Assembly (NCBI GenBank): GCA_902826615.1
Contig: CADEFN010000001.1
Coordinates: forward strand, 1,302,001 to 1,366,000
Origin: an uncultured Gemmatimonadota bacterium
Lineage (GTDB): Bacteria; Gemmatimonadota; Gemmatimonadetes; Gemmatimonadales; Gemmatimonadaceae
Length of the DNA stretch: 64,000 bases
Reading direction: 5' to 3'
Each line of letters begins with the position of its first letter. Positions within the stretch are counted from its first letter, which is position 1. This document shows, piece by piece, positions 8,098-16,020 of the stretch. Both the position numbers and the translations under genes were made by a program. The notes beneath the pieces are model-generated. The model was given only the letters and a program-made list of their open reading frames with translations. It was not told where the DNA came from and searched no databases.

Positions 8098-11000
8098 TCA
8101 ATGAAAGTTGTGCCCTTTGGCCCAGGCTTCCCCGGCATCGGCCTTGAGGGCGGTGAACTGCTCACCACGCAGGTTCACGACCTTGCCTTCCACCTGGAGG
8201 GTGCCACGTACGAGGAGGAGGGGAGATGTGGAGATGAGGAGTGCCTGTTTCTCGAAGCGTTTTGGGGTCACGACCACATTGAGAATGCCGGTTTCGTCTT
8301 CCAGCGAGAGGAACACGAACCCCTTGGCGGTGCCCGGCCGCTGGCGGCAGATCACGAGCCCGGCGTGGGCGACCTTGGTGCCATCCTTGCCATGGGTGAA
8401 CAGCTCCTGTGAAGTCTGCACGCCGTTAGGTGCGAGGAGAGCGCGGAGATGGCGCATGGGATGCCCGTTGAGTGAGAGACCGGTGACGCGATAATCGGCG
8501 TCCGTGGTTTCGAGACGGGACATGGGGGGAAGGGGGGCGCGCTCACGCTTTTTGCGTGAAGGGGCGAGGGGGCCGGCATCACCGCGAGTGGCTTCGAGCA
8601 CACGCCAGAGGGCGGTGCGACGGCGCTCGTTGACCGGCACATCGCCCACCATGGTGTCGAAGGCGCCGGCCTCGGCGAGGGCACGGAGGGCGCGCTGATC
8701 GAGACCCGCGCGTGCGACAACATCGGGAATGTCGGTGAAGGGGCCCTGGTGCAGGGCGAGTTCGAGTTTCTCTCGCGCGGCCGCGCCGAGTCCGCGGACG
8801 AGGCGGATGCCGAGCCGGACGGTGGGGGCTGGGGAGGATTTGGTACGATGGGGGATGGAATGATGACGCGGGTTCGGGGAAGCGGCGGTAAATTCTTTTT
8901 CGGGGGGGGCCCCCCGGTCATCGGTAGATGGTGCGACATGTTTCTCGCGGTCCTGTCCCGCATTCACCACTCGCACCTCACCGCCAAATGGCACCACCGC
9001 CCGCCCCTCGCCGCACTCCAGCGAGGTGTCCCACGCCGAACGGGTGAGATCAATCGGGGCGATCTGCACACCATGTCGCCGCGCGTCCTCGATGAGTGTC
9101 CCCACCGAGTAGAACCCCATCGGCTGGGCATTGAGGATCGCAGCCGTGAACTCCGGTGCGTAGTAGTGCCGCAGGTACGCCGAGGCATACACGATCAGCG
9201 CAAAACTCGCCGCATGCGATTCGGGAAAGCCGTAATCCGCAAAGGCATTGATCTGGTTGTAGATCCGGCGGGCGACGTCGTCCGCGATGCCATTCTTCTT
9301 CATCCCCTCGATGAGTTTCTCGCAGATCGCCGCCATCCGTTCACGCGACCGTTTGTGCCCCATGGCACGTCGCAGGTTGTCCGATTCGCCGGGTGTGAAA
9401 CCGGCGGCCGTGATCGCCACCTGCATCCCCTGCTCCTGAAACAGGGGAATGCCTAACGTCCGTTTGAGGATCGGTTCGAGCGTCGGGTGGGGATAGGTGA
9501 CGGGTTCTTCTCCGGCGCGCCGCCGCAGGTAGGGATGCACCATTTCCCCCTGGATCGGTCCGGGGCGGATGAGTGCCACCTCTACCACCAGATCGTAGAA
9601 ACTGCGGGGTTTGAGACGTGGCAAGGTGTTCATCTGCGCGCGGCTTTCCACCTGGAACACCCCGATTGTGTCAGCGGCACAGATGTCGTCGTACACCGAC
9701 TGGTCCGTCATGTCGAGCTGCCCCAGCTCTACGCTCACACCACGGGCGCCGCGGATGTACTTGAGACAGTCCTGCAGCACCGTGAGCATTCCCAGGCCTA
9801 ACAAGTCGATCTTGACGAGGCCCACGAGGTCGAGGTCGTCCCGTTCCCACTGAATCACCGTGCGCCCCGGCATCGACGCCGGTTCGATCGGCACCACCGT
9901 GCGCAATGGCTCCGCGGTGAGCACAAACCCGCCGACGTGGATGGAGCGGTGCCGTGGCGCCTGATGCAGCCCGTCGACAACATCGGGAAGAACGCGCACA
10001 CGTCGGTCACCCGGGTCGAGACCGGCCTGCGCAAGAATGGAGTGCTCGGATGGCGGCTGACCGACGGCCGATGCCGGAGTAGCCTCCCGCTTGCCCCCAA
10101 CGCCTAACGGTTTGAGGACCTGTTCGACCCGTGCGTTCTGCTGTGCTGTCGCCTGCCCATTGGCGTTTCCATACGGTTCGTATCCCTTCGAGGGGCGCCG
10201 GTCCGATGGTGTTGGTGCAGAGGGTGGGCCGTCGTACTGATGTTTGCGTCTGTTGGAGAACTCCGGCCGCCCACTTCCCGCCGCCATATCGGCACGCCTC
10301 TGCGACTGATCTGCCGTCTGCCGTCTGCCGTCTGCCGTCTCAGGAGTCTCCCGTCTGCCATCTGCTGTTTGGCCCAGCAACTGCTCCGCACTCCACTCGT
10401 CTTTCTTCTTGCGCGGGTCGTCCGGAATGCCGGGACCATCGCTGCGCGGGTCCTTGTCGTACTCCCGGCCTAACATGGCCTCCCCTGGTGTCCCGGCACG
10501 GAGGGCGTCCGCTGTGGAGTGCGCCGAAAAGCGGTCACTCAATGCGCTGAGCACATCGGCCTGCTGCACCGAGAACCCCAGCACCCGTGCGGCATCGCGC
10601 ACCGCCGAACGACCGCGATAGGTGATCTGCTCGCACACCATGGCAGCATGTTCACGGCCGTAGCGGGCATAGACGTACTGCAGCACCTTCTCGCGATCGC
10701 GATGGGCAAAGTCGATGTCGATGTCGGGCGCTTCCTTGCGTTCTTCACTCAGGAATCGCTCGAACAGGAGATTGAGTTTGATGGGATCGACCGCCGTGAT
10801 CCCCAGGCAATAACAGACCACGGAGTTGGCGGCCGATCCTCGCCCCTGGCACAATACCCCTTCGCGACAGGCAAACCGCACAATGTCCCATACGATCAGG
10901 AAGTAGCCTGCAAATCCAAGTTTGCCTATGAGGGTGAGTTCGTGGGCAATCTGGCGGCGATAGCGGGGTTCGAGTTCGTCGATGGGGCGCCCCCAGCGGT

Positions 11001-11898
11001 CGATGGCGCCCTGTTCCACCAGGCGGGCGAGATATTCGTCGGCATCGACCCCTGGAGGCAGGGGAAAGTTTGGCAGTGTGGGCTTGAGGTCCTGAAGCCT
11101 GAAGGCACAACGCTCGGCGATGGCCAGGGTGGCGCGGATCCCCGATTCGTCCTGCCTCCAGCGTCGGCGCACCTGGTCGGGATCCTTGAGATACCATTCC
11201 CCATTAGGGCGCAGCCGAGTACCCATCTCGTCCAGACGCCGCTGATGCCGGAGGGAGGAGAGCACATCGTGGACGATCCGGCCGGTGGGGAGCGCGTAGT
11301 GGACGTTGTTGGTGACCACCCACGGAATGCCTAACGACTTTGCCAGGGGAATGAGATGCCGCACGAGGGCCCGTTCCTCTGGGAGCCGGTGATCCCACAC
11401 CTCGATGGCCAGACGTCCGCCGAGGATATCGATGAGGGTGGCGGCCGCTTCGCAGGCGGCATCGTGCTGTCCCTCGGCAATGAGTGAGGGAACCCAGCCG
11501 TGGGGGCATCCGGTCAGGGCGAAAATGCCGCCGGCGTGGGCCGCGAGAGTGTCCAGGGACACCCGCGGCGAACCCCGCAGGCTGTCGAGTCGGCCACGGG
11601 TGATGAGTGAGGAGATATTGCCATATCCCTCACGCGACTCGGCGAGGAGCACGAGATGGGTGAGGCGTTGCCCCACGTCGAGCGACAGTTCGCATCCCAG
11701 GATGCCCCCGATCTCCAGTTCGCGTGCGGCCTGCGCAAAGCGCACGGCTCCACCCAGATCGTCGTGGTCAGTGAGGGCGAGGGCGGGCATGCCGAACGCC
11801 TTGGCCCGTGCCAGCAGCGCCTCGGGTTCGGAGGCGCCGTCGAGGAGTGAGAAGACGGAGTGACAGTGGAGTTCGGCGTACAACGGAGGACCCGGCAA
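8098..11898 (-). CDS. dnaE2: Error-prone DNA polymerase III alpha subunit DnaE2
   Basis: Polymerase of the SOS mutasome, which bypasses lesions together with ImuA and ImuB. The 1266 residues contain a PHP domain (YAELHCHS at 7-14, ALTDHDDL at 41-48) and the polymerase core with PDIDIDF (acids at 392-396) and the third catalytic Asp in KIDLLGLG (~698). An HhH region and a C-terminal OB fold (FLSLEDETGILNVVVTP) follow. Typical DnaE2 is about 1050-1100 residues. The excess sits in two linkers. One, about residues 475-620, lies between the catalytic acids, is Arg/Pro/Gln rich and carries a 7-nt DNA repeat read as TADGRRQ. The second, near genomic 8800-8990, carries a G8C6 run. The catalytic set is intact and the frame is unbroken. 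The start is TTG at 11898, directly after the imuB stop (TGA then TTG), so translation is probably coupled. Confidence 0.93.
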   Translation of the reverse strand: MPGPPLYAELHCHSVFSLLDGASEPEALLARAKAFGMPALALTDHDDLGGAVRFAQAARELEIGGILGCELSLDVGQRLTHLVLLAESREGYGNISSLITRGRLDSLRGSPRVSLDTLAAHAGGIFALTGCPHGWVPSLIAEGQHDAACEAAATLIDILGGRLAIEVWDHRLPEERALVRHLIPLAKSLGIPWVVTNNVHYALPTGRIVHDVLSSLRHQRRLDEMGTRLRPNGEWYLKDPDQVRRRWRQDESGIRATLAIAERCAFRLQDLKPTLPNFPLPPGVDADEYLARLVEQGAIDRWGRPIDELEPRYRRQIAHELTLIGKLGFAGYFLIVWDIVRFACREGVLCQGRGSAANSVVCYCLGITAVDPIKLNLLFERFLSEERKEAPDIDIDFAHRDREKVLQYVYARYGREHAAMVCEQITYRGRSAVRDAARVLGFSVQQADVLSALSDRFSAHSTADALRAGTPGEAMLGREYDKDPRSDGPGIPDDPRKKKDEWSAEQLLGQTADGRRETPETADGRRQTADQSQRRADMAAGSGRPEFSNRRKHQYDGPPSAPTPSDRRPSKGYEPYGNANGQATAQQNARVEQVLKPLGVGGKREATPASAVGQPPSEHSILAQAGLDPGDRRVRVLPDVVDGLHQAPRHRSIHVGGFVLTAEPLRTVVPIEPASMPGRTVIQWERDDLDLVGLVKIDLLGLGMLTVLQDCLKYIRGARGVSVELGQLDMTDQSVYDDICAADTIGVFQVESRAQMNTLPRLKPRSFYDLVVEVALIRPGPIQGEMVHPYLRRRAGEEPVTYPHPTLEPILKRTLGIPLFQEQGMQVAITAAGFTPGESDNLRRAMGHKRSRERMAAICEKLIEGMKKNGIADDVARRIYNQINAFADYGFPESHAASFALIVYASAYLRHYYAPEFTAAILNAQPMGFYSVGTLIEDARRHGVQIAPIDLTRSAWDTSLECGEGRAVVPFGGEVRVVNAGQDREKHVAPSTDDRGAPPEKEFTAASPNPRHHSIPHRTKSSPAPTVRLGIRLVRGLGAAAREKLELALHQGPFTDIPDVVARAGLDQRALRALAEAGAFDTMVGDVPVNERRRTALWRVLEATRGDAGPLAPSRKKRERAPLPPMSRLETTDADYRVTGLSLNGHPMRHLRALLAPNGVQTSQELFTHGKDGTKVAHAGLVICRQRPGTAKGFVFLSLEDETGILNVVVTPKRFEKQALLISTSPLLLVRGTLQVEGKVVNLRGEQFTALKADAGEAWAKGHNFH
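8902..8915. repeat. G8C6 homopolymer tract inside dnaE2
   Basis: Eight G (8902-8909) followed by six C (8910-8915) on the plus strand, read in dnaE2 as Arg-Gly-Ala-Pro-Pro within a nonconserved, Pro/Ser-rich linker. Runs this long are prone to polymerase slippage and would shift the dnaE2 frame. The tract is also a perfect short palindrome. I saw no comparable run elsewhere in the window's coding sequence. Confidence 0.8.
10309..10373. repeat. 7-nt tandem repeat (CTGCCGT)n within dnaE2, copy A
   Basis: Four perfect copies of CTGCCGT run from 10311 to 10338, followed after CTCAGGAGT by degenerate copies (CTCCCGT, CTGCCAT, CTGCTGT) ending at a TTTGGCCC block. On the dnaE2 strand the unit is ACGGCAG. 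Because 7 is not a multiple of 3, the array cycles through all three frames, yet each frame reads the same heptapeptide (ADGRRQT), so it is stop-free in every sense frame. Gain or loss of one unit would shift the frame. It shares a block with copy B in imuB: CCTGAGACGGCAGACGGCAG on the coding strand. Confidence 0.85.
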
Positions 11899-13752
11899 TC
11901 AGTCGTACCACCCTTGAACAAACCACACACTGCCGGCTGGTTCGGGGGCGTGCAGATCGCGATAGACCACCAGGTCGGGCCCATGATCGGCATCTTCGAT
12001 CCGCCAGTAGTCGCGTGCGTAGGTGTCGGTCCACCAGTCACCGGTCAGTCGTTCGGGGCCGGTGGCCCGGCGGATACGGACCCAGCGGTTGCGCCAGTGG
12101 AGCGCACGTGGTGTGTCGGGGGCATGTTCCGTCGGCTCGACGTCGGCCGGCTCCGGCGGATCGAGCTGACGGAAGGAGCGGGTGGGCAGGAGTGGTGCGG
12201 CCGCTGTGTCCGGTGTGGATGGCATGGTGATGTCTTCCACCCGTTCCCAGGTAGCGGCCTGCTCCGGACGGTGGGTGTCGTGCAGCACCGGCCGCACGAT
12301 GGCATCGCTGCCTAACGTGGCACGCAGGCGGGCAAAGGCGGCGTCGGCGGCGGCCGGGTCGCGCCAGGCGGTGTCGAGCAGGTCGCCCTGTGCGCCGGAG
12401 AGTGGAGCCGTGGCGGTGATGGCTACCTGTACCCCGCACACCGGTGCGGTGAGTGGCCATTCGTCCAGCAGGGCCCGGCAGCGTTCGAGGAGCGGGACAC
12501 TGCGCGCCAGAGGGCGCGGCAACCGGATTTCGCGTGTGACGGTGTGGGCCCGCGCGGGGACGGGCATGGCGCCGCGGGCTTCATCGAGGGTGAGTGTAAT
12601 GGCAATGGTGGCGGCGGCACGGCCGTCACTCACCAGTCGCTGCACCAGCCGCTCGAGGGCCGCTCGCACCAGGAAAAGCACAGGTTCGTTAGTCTCGGCA
12701 CTGGGATGCAGCTCGGTGGTGACCGATCGTGGCGCATCGATGCGCGTGAGCCCCGGACGCCGGTGATCGATGCCCTGTGCCAGGTGCCATGCCGAGAGAC
12801 CGGTGGGGCCCCAGCGCCGCTCGACATCTTCGGCGGAGAGCCGTGCCAGGTCGCCAATGGTGTGCAAACCGAGTGCGTGCAGCGAATCGCGCAGGTCGCC
12901 ATCGATGGTGAGGAGGCCTAACGGGACCGGGGCCAGGTAGGCGGCATCCTGCCCCGTGGGGACAATCACCGGTGTAGCAGTTGTCTGCCCTCTGCCACCT
13001 GCCATCTGCTGTCCGCCGTCTGCCGTCTGCCGTCTCAGGTTGCTGTCTGTCGTTTGGCATGATCGTCTTTCCCACGTTCCCGCACGCGCGGCCACACACG
13101 AGTCGGCGATGGCCACACGGGCGGCCGGGTGCCAGATCCGGGCGATGGAGGCGAGCTGGCGGGCGAGGGCCGGTTCTCCGCCTGACGATTCGACCCCATT
13201 GGCGCCGATCCACCAGAGGCCCGGGGCGCCCTGGGCCGGGGTGACTTGCGGGCTGGCTCGGACAAACGCCGCGGTGGCGCGGGTGACGTCGCGTGCGATC
13301 AGGTCCTCGTCCCAGGGGAGCACATGGAGTCCGGCACATCGGGAGCGGGCCTCGGCGATGGTCATCCCGGCGCGAATGCGCGCACGACCTGCGGCCGCAG
13401 TGGCGGTGCGGATGCGCTGGCCATCAACCAGTACGATCGGGAGATCGTCCCAGTGGGCGGGATCATGGCGATGTGCCGTCTGCTGTCTGTCGTTTGGTGT
13501 GGTCTTCGAGGATATGCGGCCGCTCGGGTTGCCGGCGGTCGAGGAGGAAGTGCTCCCGGCTGGTGGCCGGTTCTGCACAGCGTCGTTTGCGTGGGAGGGC
13601 AGTGCCTCCCACACCATCGGGAGGAGGAGTTGCTGGTCCGAGGCCGGGGGCGTCCGGAGCGGCACGCTCCCCGAGGCGATTGCGTGTCGCCACACCGCGC
13701 CGATCGGGAATCGCGGGATTCGTACACAAGCGATGCGCCAGGCTGAATGCAC
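11899..13752 (-). CDS. imuB: ImuB, catalytically inactive Y-family polymerase-like mutasome hub
   Basis: Bridges DnaE2 to the beta clamp and ImuA during SOS mutagenesis. The GTG at 13752 gives the characteristic N-terminus IACVRIPRFPIGAVW. The Y-family fold continues with LPIVLVDGQRI (~104), then GLWWIGANGV (~178), where active polymerases carry their second set of catalytic acids, so the enzyme is predicted to be dead, as is usual for ImuB. Helix-hairpin-helix and little-finger regions follow (LHTIGDLARLSAEDVERRWG, ~297-315). The C-terminus ends in a Trp-rich ImuB-type tail (DYWRIEDADHGPDLVVYRDL). Two nonconserved insertions, ~residues 35-100 and 228-262, contain 7-nt-repeat-derived sequence. 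The 5' end overlaps imuA by 290 bp, far more than the few bases typical of such pairs. 617 residues, longer than the usual ~500. Confidence 0.88.
   Translation of the reverse strand: MHSAWRIACVRIPRFPIGAVWRHAIASGSVPLRTPPASDQQLLLPMVWEALPSHANDAVQNRPPAGSTSSSTAGNPSGRISSKTTPNDRQQTAHRHDPAHWDDLPIVLVDGQRIRTATAAAGRARIRAGMTIAEARSRCAGLHVLPWDEDLIARDVTRATAAFVRASPQVTPAQGAPGLWWIGANGVESSGGEPALARQLASIARIWHPAARVAIADSCVAARAGTWERRSCQTTDSNLRRQTADGGQQMAGGRGQTTATPVIVPTGQDAAYLAPVPLGLLTIDGDLRDSLHALGLHTIGDLARLSAEDVERRWGPTGLSAWHLAQGIDHRRPGLTRIDAPRSVTTELHPSAETNEPVLFLVRAALERLVQRLVSDGRAAATIAITLTLDEARGAMPVPARAHTVTREIRLPRPLARSVPLLERCRALLDEWPLTAPVCGVQVAITATAPLSGAQGDLLDTAWRDPAAADAAFARLRATLGSDAIVRPVLHDTHRPEQAATWERVEDITMPSTPDTAAAPLLPTRSFRQLDPPEPADVEPTEHAPDTPRALHWRNRWVRIRRATGPERLTGDWWTDTYARDYWRIEDADHGPDLVVYRDLHAPEPAGSVWFVQGWYD
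12983..13058. repeat. 7-nt repeat array within imuB, copy B
   Basis: Eight units of a degenerate 7-mer (GTCTGCC, CTCTGCC, ACCTGCC, ATCTGCT, GTCCGCC, GTCTGCC, GTCTGCC, GTCTCAG) run in register from 12983 to 13038. They are followed by a non-repetitive arm, TGCTGTCTGTCGTTTGG (13041-13057). It encodes the RRQTADGGQQMAGGRGQ-type insertion of ImuB (~residues 240-256). The same arm recurs at 13481-13497, and the GTCTGCC-GTCTCAGG junction is shared with copy A, so these are copies of one dispersed element rather than independent low-complexity sequence. Confidence 0.8.
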
Positions 13753-14470
13753 ACGTCACCTCGATACTGTGGGGTCGTGCACCGCCGCCCTTGGTGACGG
13801 TGCAGGTGAAAGTGGGAGTTGCCGGATCCTGCTCGGGGCTGGGCACGTCGCGGGCGAGGGAAAGTCCCTGCGCGGCGCGTGTCAGCCGGGTTTCGATGCG
13901 CCGCCACGCCGCGGGACGTTCGGCGGCTGCGGCGGGGGTGTTGCGCTGCAGGGAGAGGCGCAAGGCACTCCCCACCAGACCGGGTGCCACCGTCTGATGA
14001 TGCAGGATGAGAAAGGCGGCATTGCCTTCCTTCGCCAGACGGGTGAGCCGGACAAGAATGCTGCGGGCAATTGGTGTCCGGTCGTCGAGCACCACGAGAC
14101 CGAAGGCGCCACTGCGCAGCAGGATGTCGGCACACCAGGCGCCATGGTCACTGGCGGACGCGGGGGGACGAACGGTCCAGAGCCGGCCACTCCCGGCCAG
14201 GGGTGCCCAGTCGGCCGGGGCGAGGGTGCGCGAGGCGTCGATATAAGCAACCCACCGTTTGTCTGCGAGAGTGGCAGCGACCACAGCATGCACGAATGTG
14301 GTCGCACCACTCCCGTCGGGCCCCGCCACTTCCGTGAGTCGCCCGCAGGGAATGCCCCCACCGGGCAGGACGGCGTCGAGGGCCGAGATCCCGGTGGCAA
14401 TGGTTTCCCCCGCCGGGACTGGCGGGGCAATGACGGCGGCAAGCTGGGCGCGGAGGGCGGCGAGTGACAC
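13463..14470 (-). CDS. imuA: ImuA, RecA-like SOS mutagenesis protein
   Basis: First gene of the mutasome; a RecA/SulA-like partner of ImuB. The N-terminus is typical (MSLAALRAQL, then ISALDAVLPGGGIPCGRLTEVAG). The P-loop-equivalent reads GPDGSGATTF (~50-59) with Ala where RecA has the ATP-binding Lys, so nucleotide hydrolysis is doubtful. A Walker-B-like strand LVVLDDR follows, and the conserved core ends near TCTVTKGGGARPHSIEVTCAF. The remaining ~95 residues are Arg/Pro-rich and lie entirely within the out-of-frame imuB 5' region; they look like fortuitous read-through, and the last residues (TKRQTADG) come from a third copy of the 7-nt repeat. Either the native stop was lost or the tail is tolerated. 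Start ATG 14470; the gene is divergent from a small membrane protein gene at 14634. Confidence 0.85.
   Translation of the reverse strand: MSLAALRAQLAAVIAPPVPAGETIATGISALDAVLPGGGIPCGRLTEVAGPDGSGATTFVHAVVAATLADKRWVAYIDASRTLAPADWAPLAGSGRLWTVRPPASASDHGAWCADILLRSGAFGLVVLDDRTPIARSILVRLTRLAKEGNAAFLILHHQTVAPGLVGSALRLSLQRNTPAAAAERPAAWRRIETRLTRAAQGLSLARDVPSPEQDPATPTFTCTVTKGGGARPHSIEVTCAFSLAHRLCTNPAIPDRRGVATRNRLGERAAPDAPGLGPATPPPDGVGGTALPRKRRCAEPATSREHFLLDRRQPERPHILEDHTKRQTADGTSP
13474..13497. repeat. 7-nt repeat element, short copy C in the imuA/imuB overlap
   Basis: GTGCCGTC (13473-13480) is followed by TGCTGTCTGTCGTTTGG (13481-13497), a 17-base arm identical to 13041-13057 in copy B. It encodes DRQQTAHR in ImuB and, in another frame, the C-terminal TKRQTADG of ImuA, so one element contributes to two overlapping proteins. 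Confidence 0.7.
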
Positions 14471-14580
14471 ACTGATGACCGGGTGCTGCGTAGGGTGTTG
14501 CTGCGGCGGAACAACTGCTCGAGGTGCTGCCGGACTTGTGCAGCGGTGACAAGTGGTTCACCGTGCCATCTGCTTTGCTG

Positions 14581-14613
14581 GAACACCGCGGGAGCGATGT
14601 TCGTATGGTGTTC
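14581..14613. promoter_or_regulatory. Candidate operator between imuA and the divergent small gene
   Basis: A perfect inverted repeat, GAACACC (14581-14587) and GGTGTTC (14607-14613) with a 19-base spacer, sits 110 bp upstream of imuA and 20 bp upstream of the divergent gene at 14634. GAAC/GTTC half-sites recall LexA-type SOS boxes, but the spacing is far wider than the usual LexA palindrome, so it could instead be another repressor's site or a hairpin. Mutasome cassettes are normally damage-inducible, which makes the position interesting. Confidence 0.35.
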
Positions 14614-14633
14614 GTCAACTCACCTCACCACCC

Positions 14634-14864
14634 ATGGCCGAACCCTTCTCCGGAACCATTCACGATCCCGGTGCCTCCGCACCGCCACCGCCGCAATCCC
14701 GCAGTTTCTCGTTCCAAACCGGGAATGCAGCCCGGGCCGGCCTGACCATGGGCAGTACACTGGCCATGGTCATTTCGTGGGGTGAAAACCACTCCATCAT
14801 CTGGGCCATCATCCACGGGATTCTGTCCTGGCTGTACGTCATCTACCACGCGCTCACGCGCTGA
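14634..14864 (+). CDS. Small single-pass membrane protein
   Basis: A 76-residue protein from ATG 14634. The N-terminal half is polar and Pro-rich. The C-terminal half starts at LTMGSTLAMVISWGENHSIIW and forms one or two hydrophobic helices rich in Trp and His, ending WLYVIYHALTR. This 'ISW..N.SI.WAI.HG..WLYV.Y' pattern resembles short conserved proteins of unknown function I associate with several phyla, though I cannot confirm it. It is divergent from imuA across a 163-bp intergenic region that contains an inverted repeat, so co-regulation with the mutasome is possible. It precedes the convergent radical SAM gene by about 80 bases. Confidence 0.55.
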   Translation: MAEPFSGTIHDPGASAPPPPQSRSFSFQTGNAARAGLTMGSTLAMVISWGENHSIIWAIIHGILSWLYVIYHALTR

Positions 14865-14946
14865 TCGTCTGCGCGGAGCAGACGTCCGCCTTCGTGGCGC
14901 ACTCTGGCGAAAGCAGGAGTTGCGTGCGCGCGGCGAGGTCCGTTGT

Positions 14947-16020
14947 TCATGCCAGTAACTCCAGCTGGGCCGATGCCGGCACAGCCAGGGGCTCGGAGCT
15001 GGTTTCCTCAGTTTGTTCCCAGGCGGCGCCGGCCCGTTGTTCGAACTGCCGCTCATCGGGGGTGCCGTACTGCAAGCCCACTTCGGCGCAGAGCCGCTTC
15101 ATGAAACGGCGCAGGCCGTCCCGGTACTCCGGCGTCATTTCGTGATTGTGTGCGTAGGCCGCGGCGTATCGCTGGGCCAGGTGCGGAAACTCGGCGGCCA
15201 GGAACGGGAGGTACCGTTTGCGGGCCGTGGCCCGCAGCCGCAGCGGGCTGGGGTTCACATGAGTGGCCCCTTCGGCGGCAATACGACGAACCAGGGCCGC
15301 CAGCTCATCGGGGCGATCGGTCAGCCCTGGGAGGACCGGCATGATGTTCACCCCGGTTTCGATGCCGGCCGCGCGAAGACGCCGCAATGCACGCAAGCGT
15401 GATTCCGGGGTGGGGGCACGTGGTTCGATACGACGCGCCAGCTCGCGATCGAGTGTGATCAGCGAGAGGTGCACCGTGAGAGTGGATCGTTGCGCGATGC
15501 GCTGCAGCAGATCCACGTCGCGCGTGATCAGCGGCGACTTGGTGATGATGACCAGCTTGAGCCGATGCGCCTCGGCGAGTACCTCGAGCACACCACGGGT
15601 GACGCCGAAGGTGCGTTCGGCCGGTTGATAGGGATCGGTGGCGGTGCCGATGACGATGGTTTCGCCACGCTGAATGGCCCCCGACGATCCGCGCTCGCGC
15701 AGCGTTCGCCGCAACACCTCGGCCGCATTCCGTTTCACGAAAATGCGACGTTCAAACGCCAGCCAGGGAGGAAGTTCGGTCAGGTCATCGGCGATACCGG
15801 CGTCGGATTCTCCCTGTGCCGTCGCCCGTTCCATGACAAAACGATGGGCATACCGCGCGTAGCAGTACGCACACCCGAAAGCGCACCCCACATATGGGTT
15901 GATGGACCAGAACGACATGCCGGTGGTGTCGGGGCTATTGAGCACCCCTTTGGCTGTCGTTCCGTAATACCGGATGTCTTTCTGGACACCCACGACCGGG
16001 TGACGCGGGCTATCGCCCAC
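14947..16020 (-). CDS. SPL/Rv2578c-type radical SAM protein
   Basis: A radical S-adenosylmethionine enzyme. The [4Fe-4S]-binding motif is in NPYVGCAFGCAYCYARYAHR, preceded by the family-typical lead (YYGTTAKGVLN). Downstream blocks match the spore-photoproduct-lyase-like family of unknown substrate: GTATDPYQPAERTFGVTRG and VIITKSPLITRDVDLL, then PVLPGLTDRPDEL. The open frame runs up to 16872, but the upstream 280 residues are not protein-like and cover a region without clear genes. GTG codons at 16020 or 15993 fit the family N-terminus; 16020 is used here, giving 357 residues. The stop is convergent with the small membrane protein gene. The family call is strong; the substrate (DNA photoproduct repair versus another reaction) is not known. 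Confidence 0.85.
   Translation of the reverse strand: MGDSPRHPVVGVQKDIRYYGTTAKGVLNSPDTTGMSFWSINPYVGCAFGCAYCYARYAHRFVMERATAQGESDAGIADDLTELPPWLAFERRIFVKRNAAEVLRRTLRERGSSGAIQRGETIVIGTATDPYQPAERTFGVTRGVLEVLAEAHRLKLVIITKSPLITRDVDLLQRIAQRSTLTVHLSLITLDRELARRIEPRAPTPESRLRALRRLRAAGIETGVNIMPVLPGLTDRPDELAALVRRIAAEGATHVNPSPLRLRATARKRYLPFLAAEFPHLAQRYAAAYAHNHEMTPEYRDGLRRFMKRLCAEVGLQYGTPDERQFEQRAGAAWEQTEETSSEPLAVPASAQLELLA

Noticed and set aside
10309-10373. CRISPR-like array in dnaE2
   Set aside because: The unit is only 7 nt, tandem without spacers, and lies in a coding frame.
12956-14467. 503-residue plus-strand frame opposite imuA and imuB
   Set aside because: Antisense to two recognised genes; no motif, and partly composed of the 7-nt repeat.
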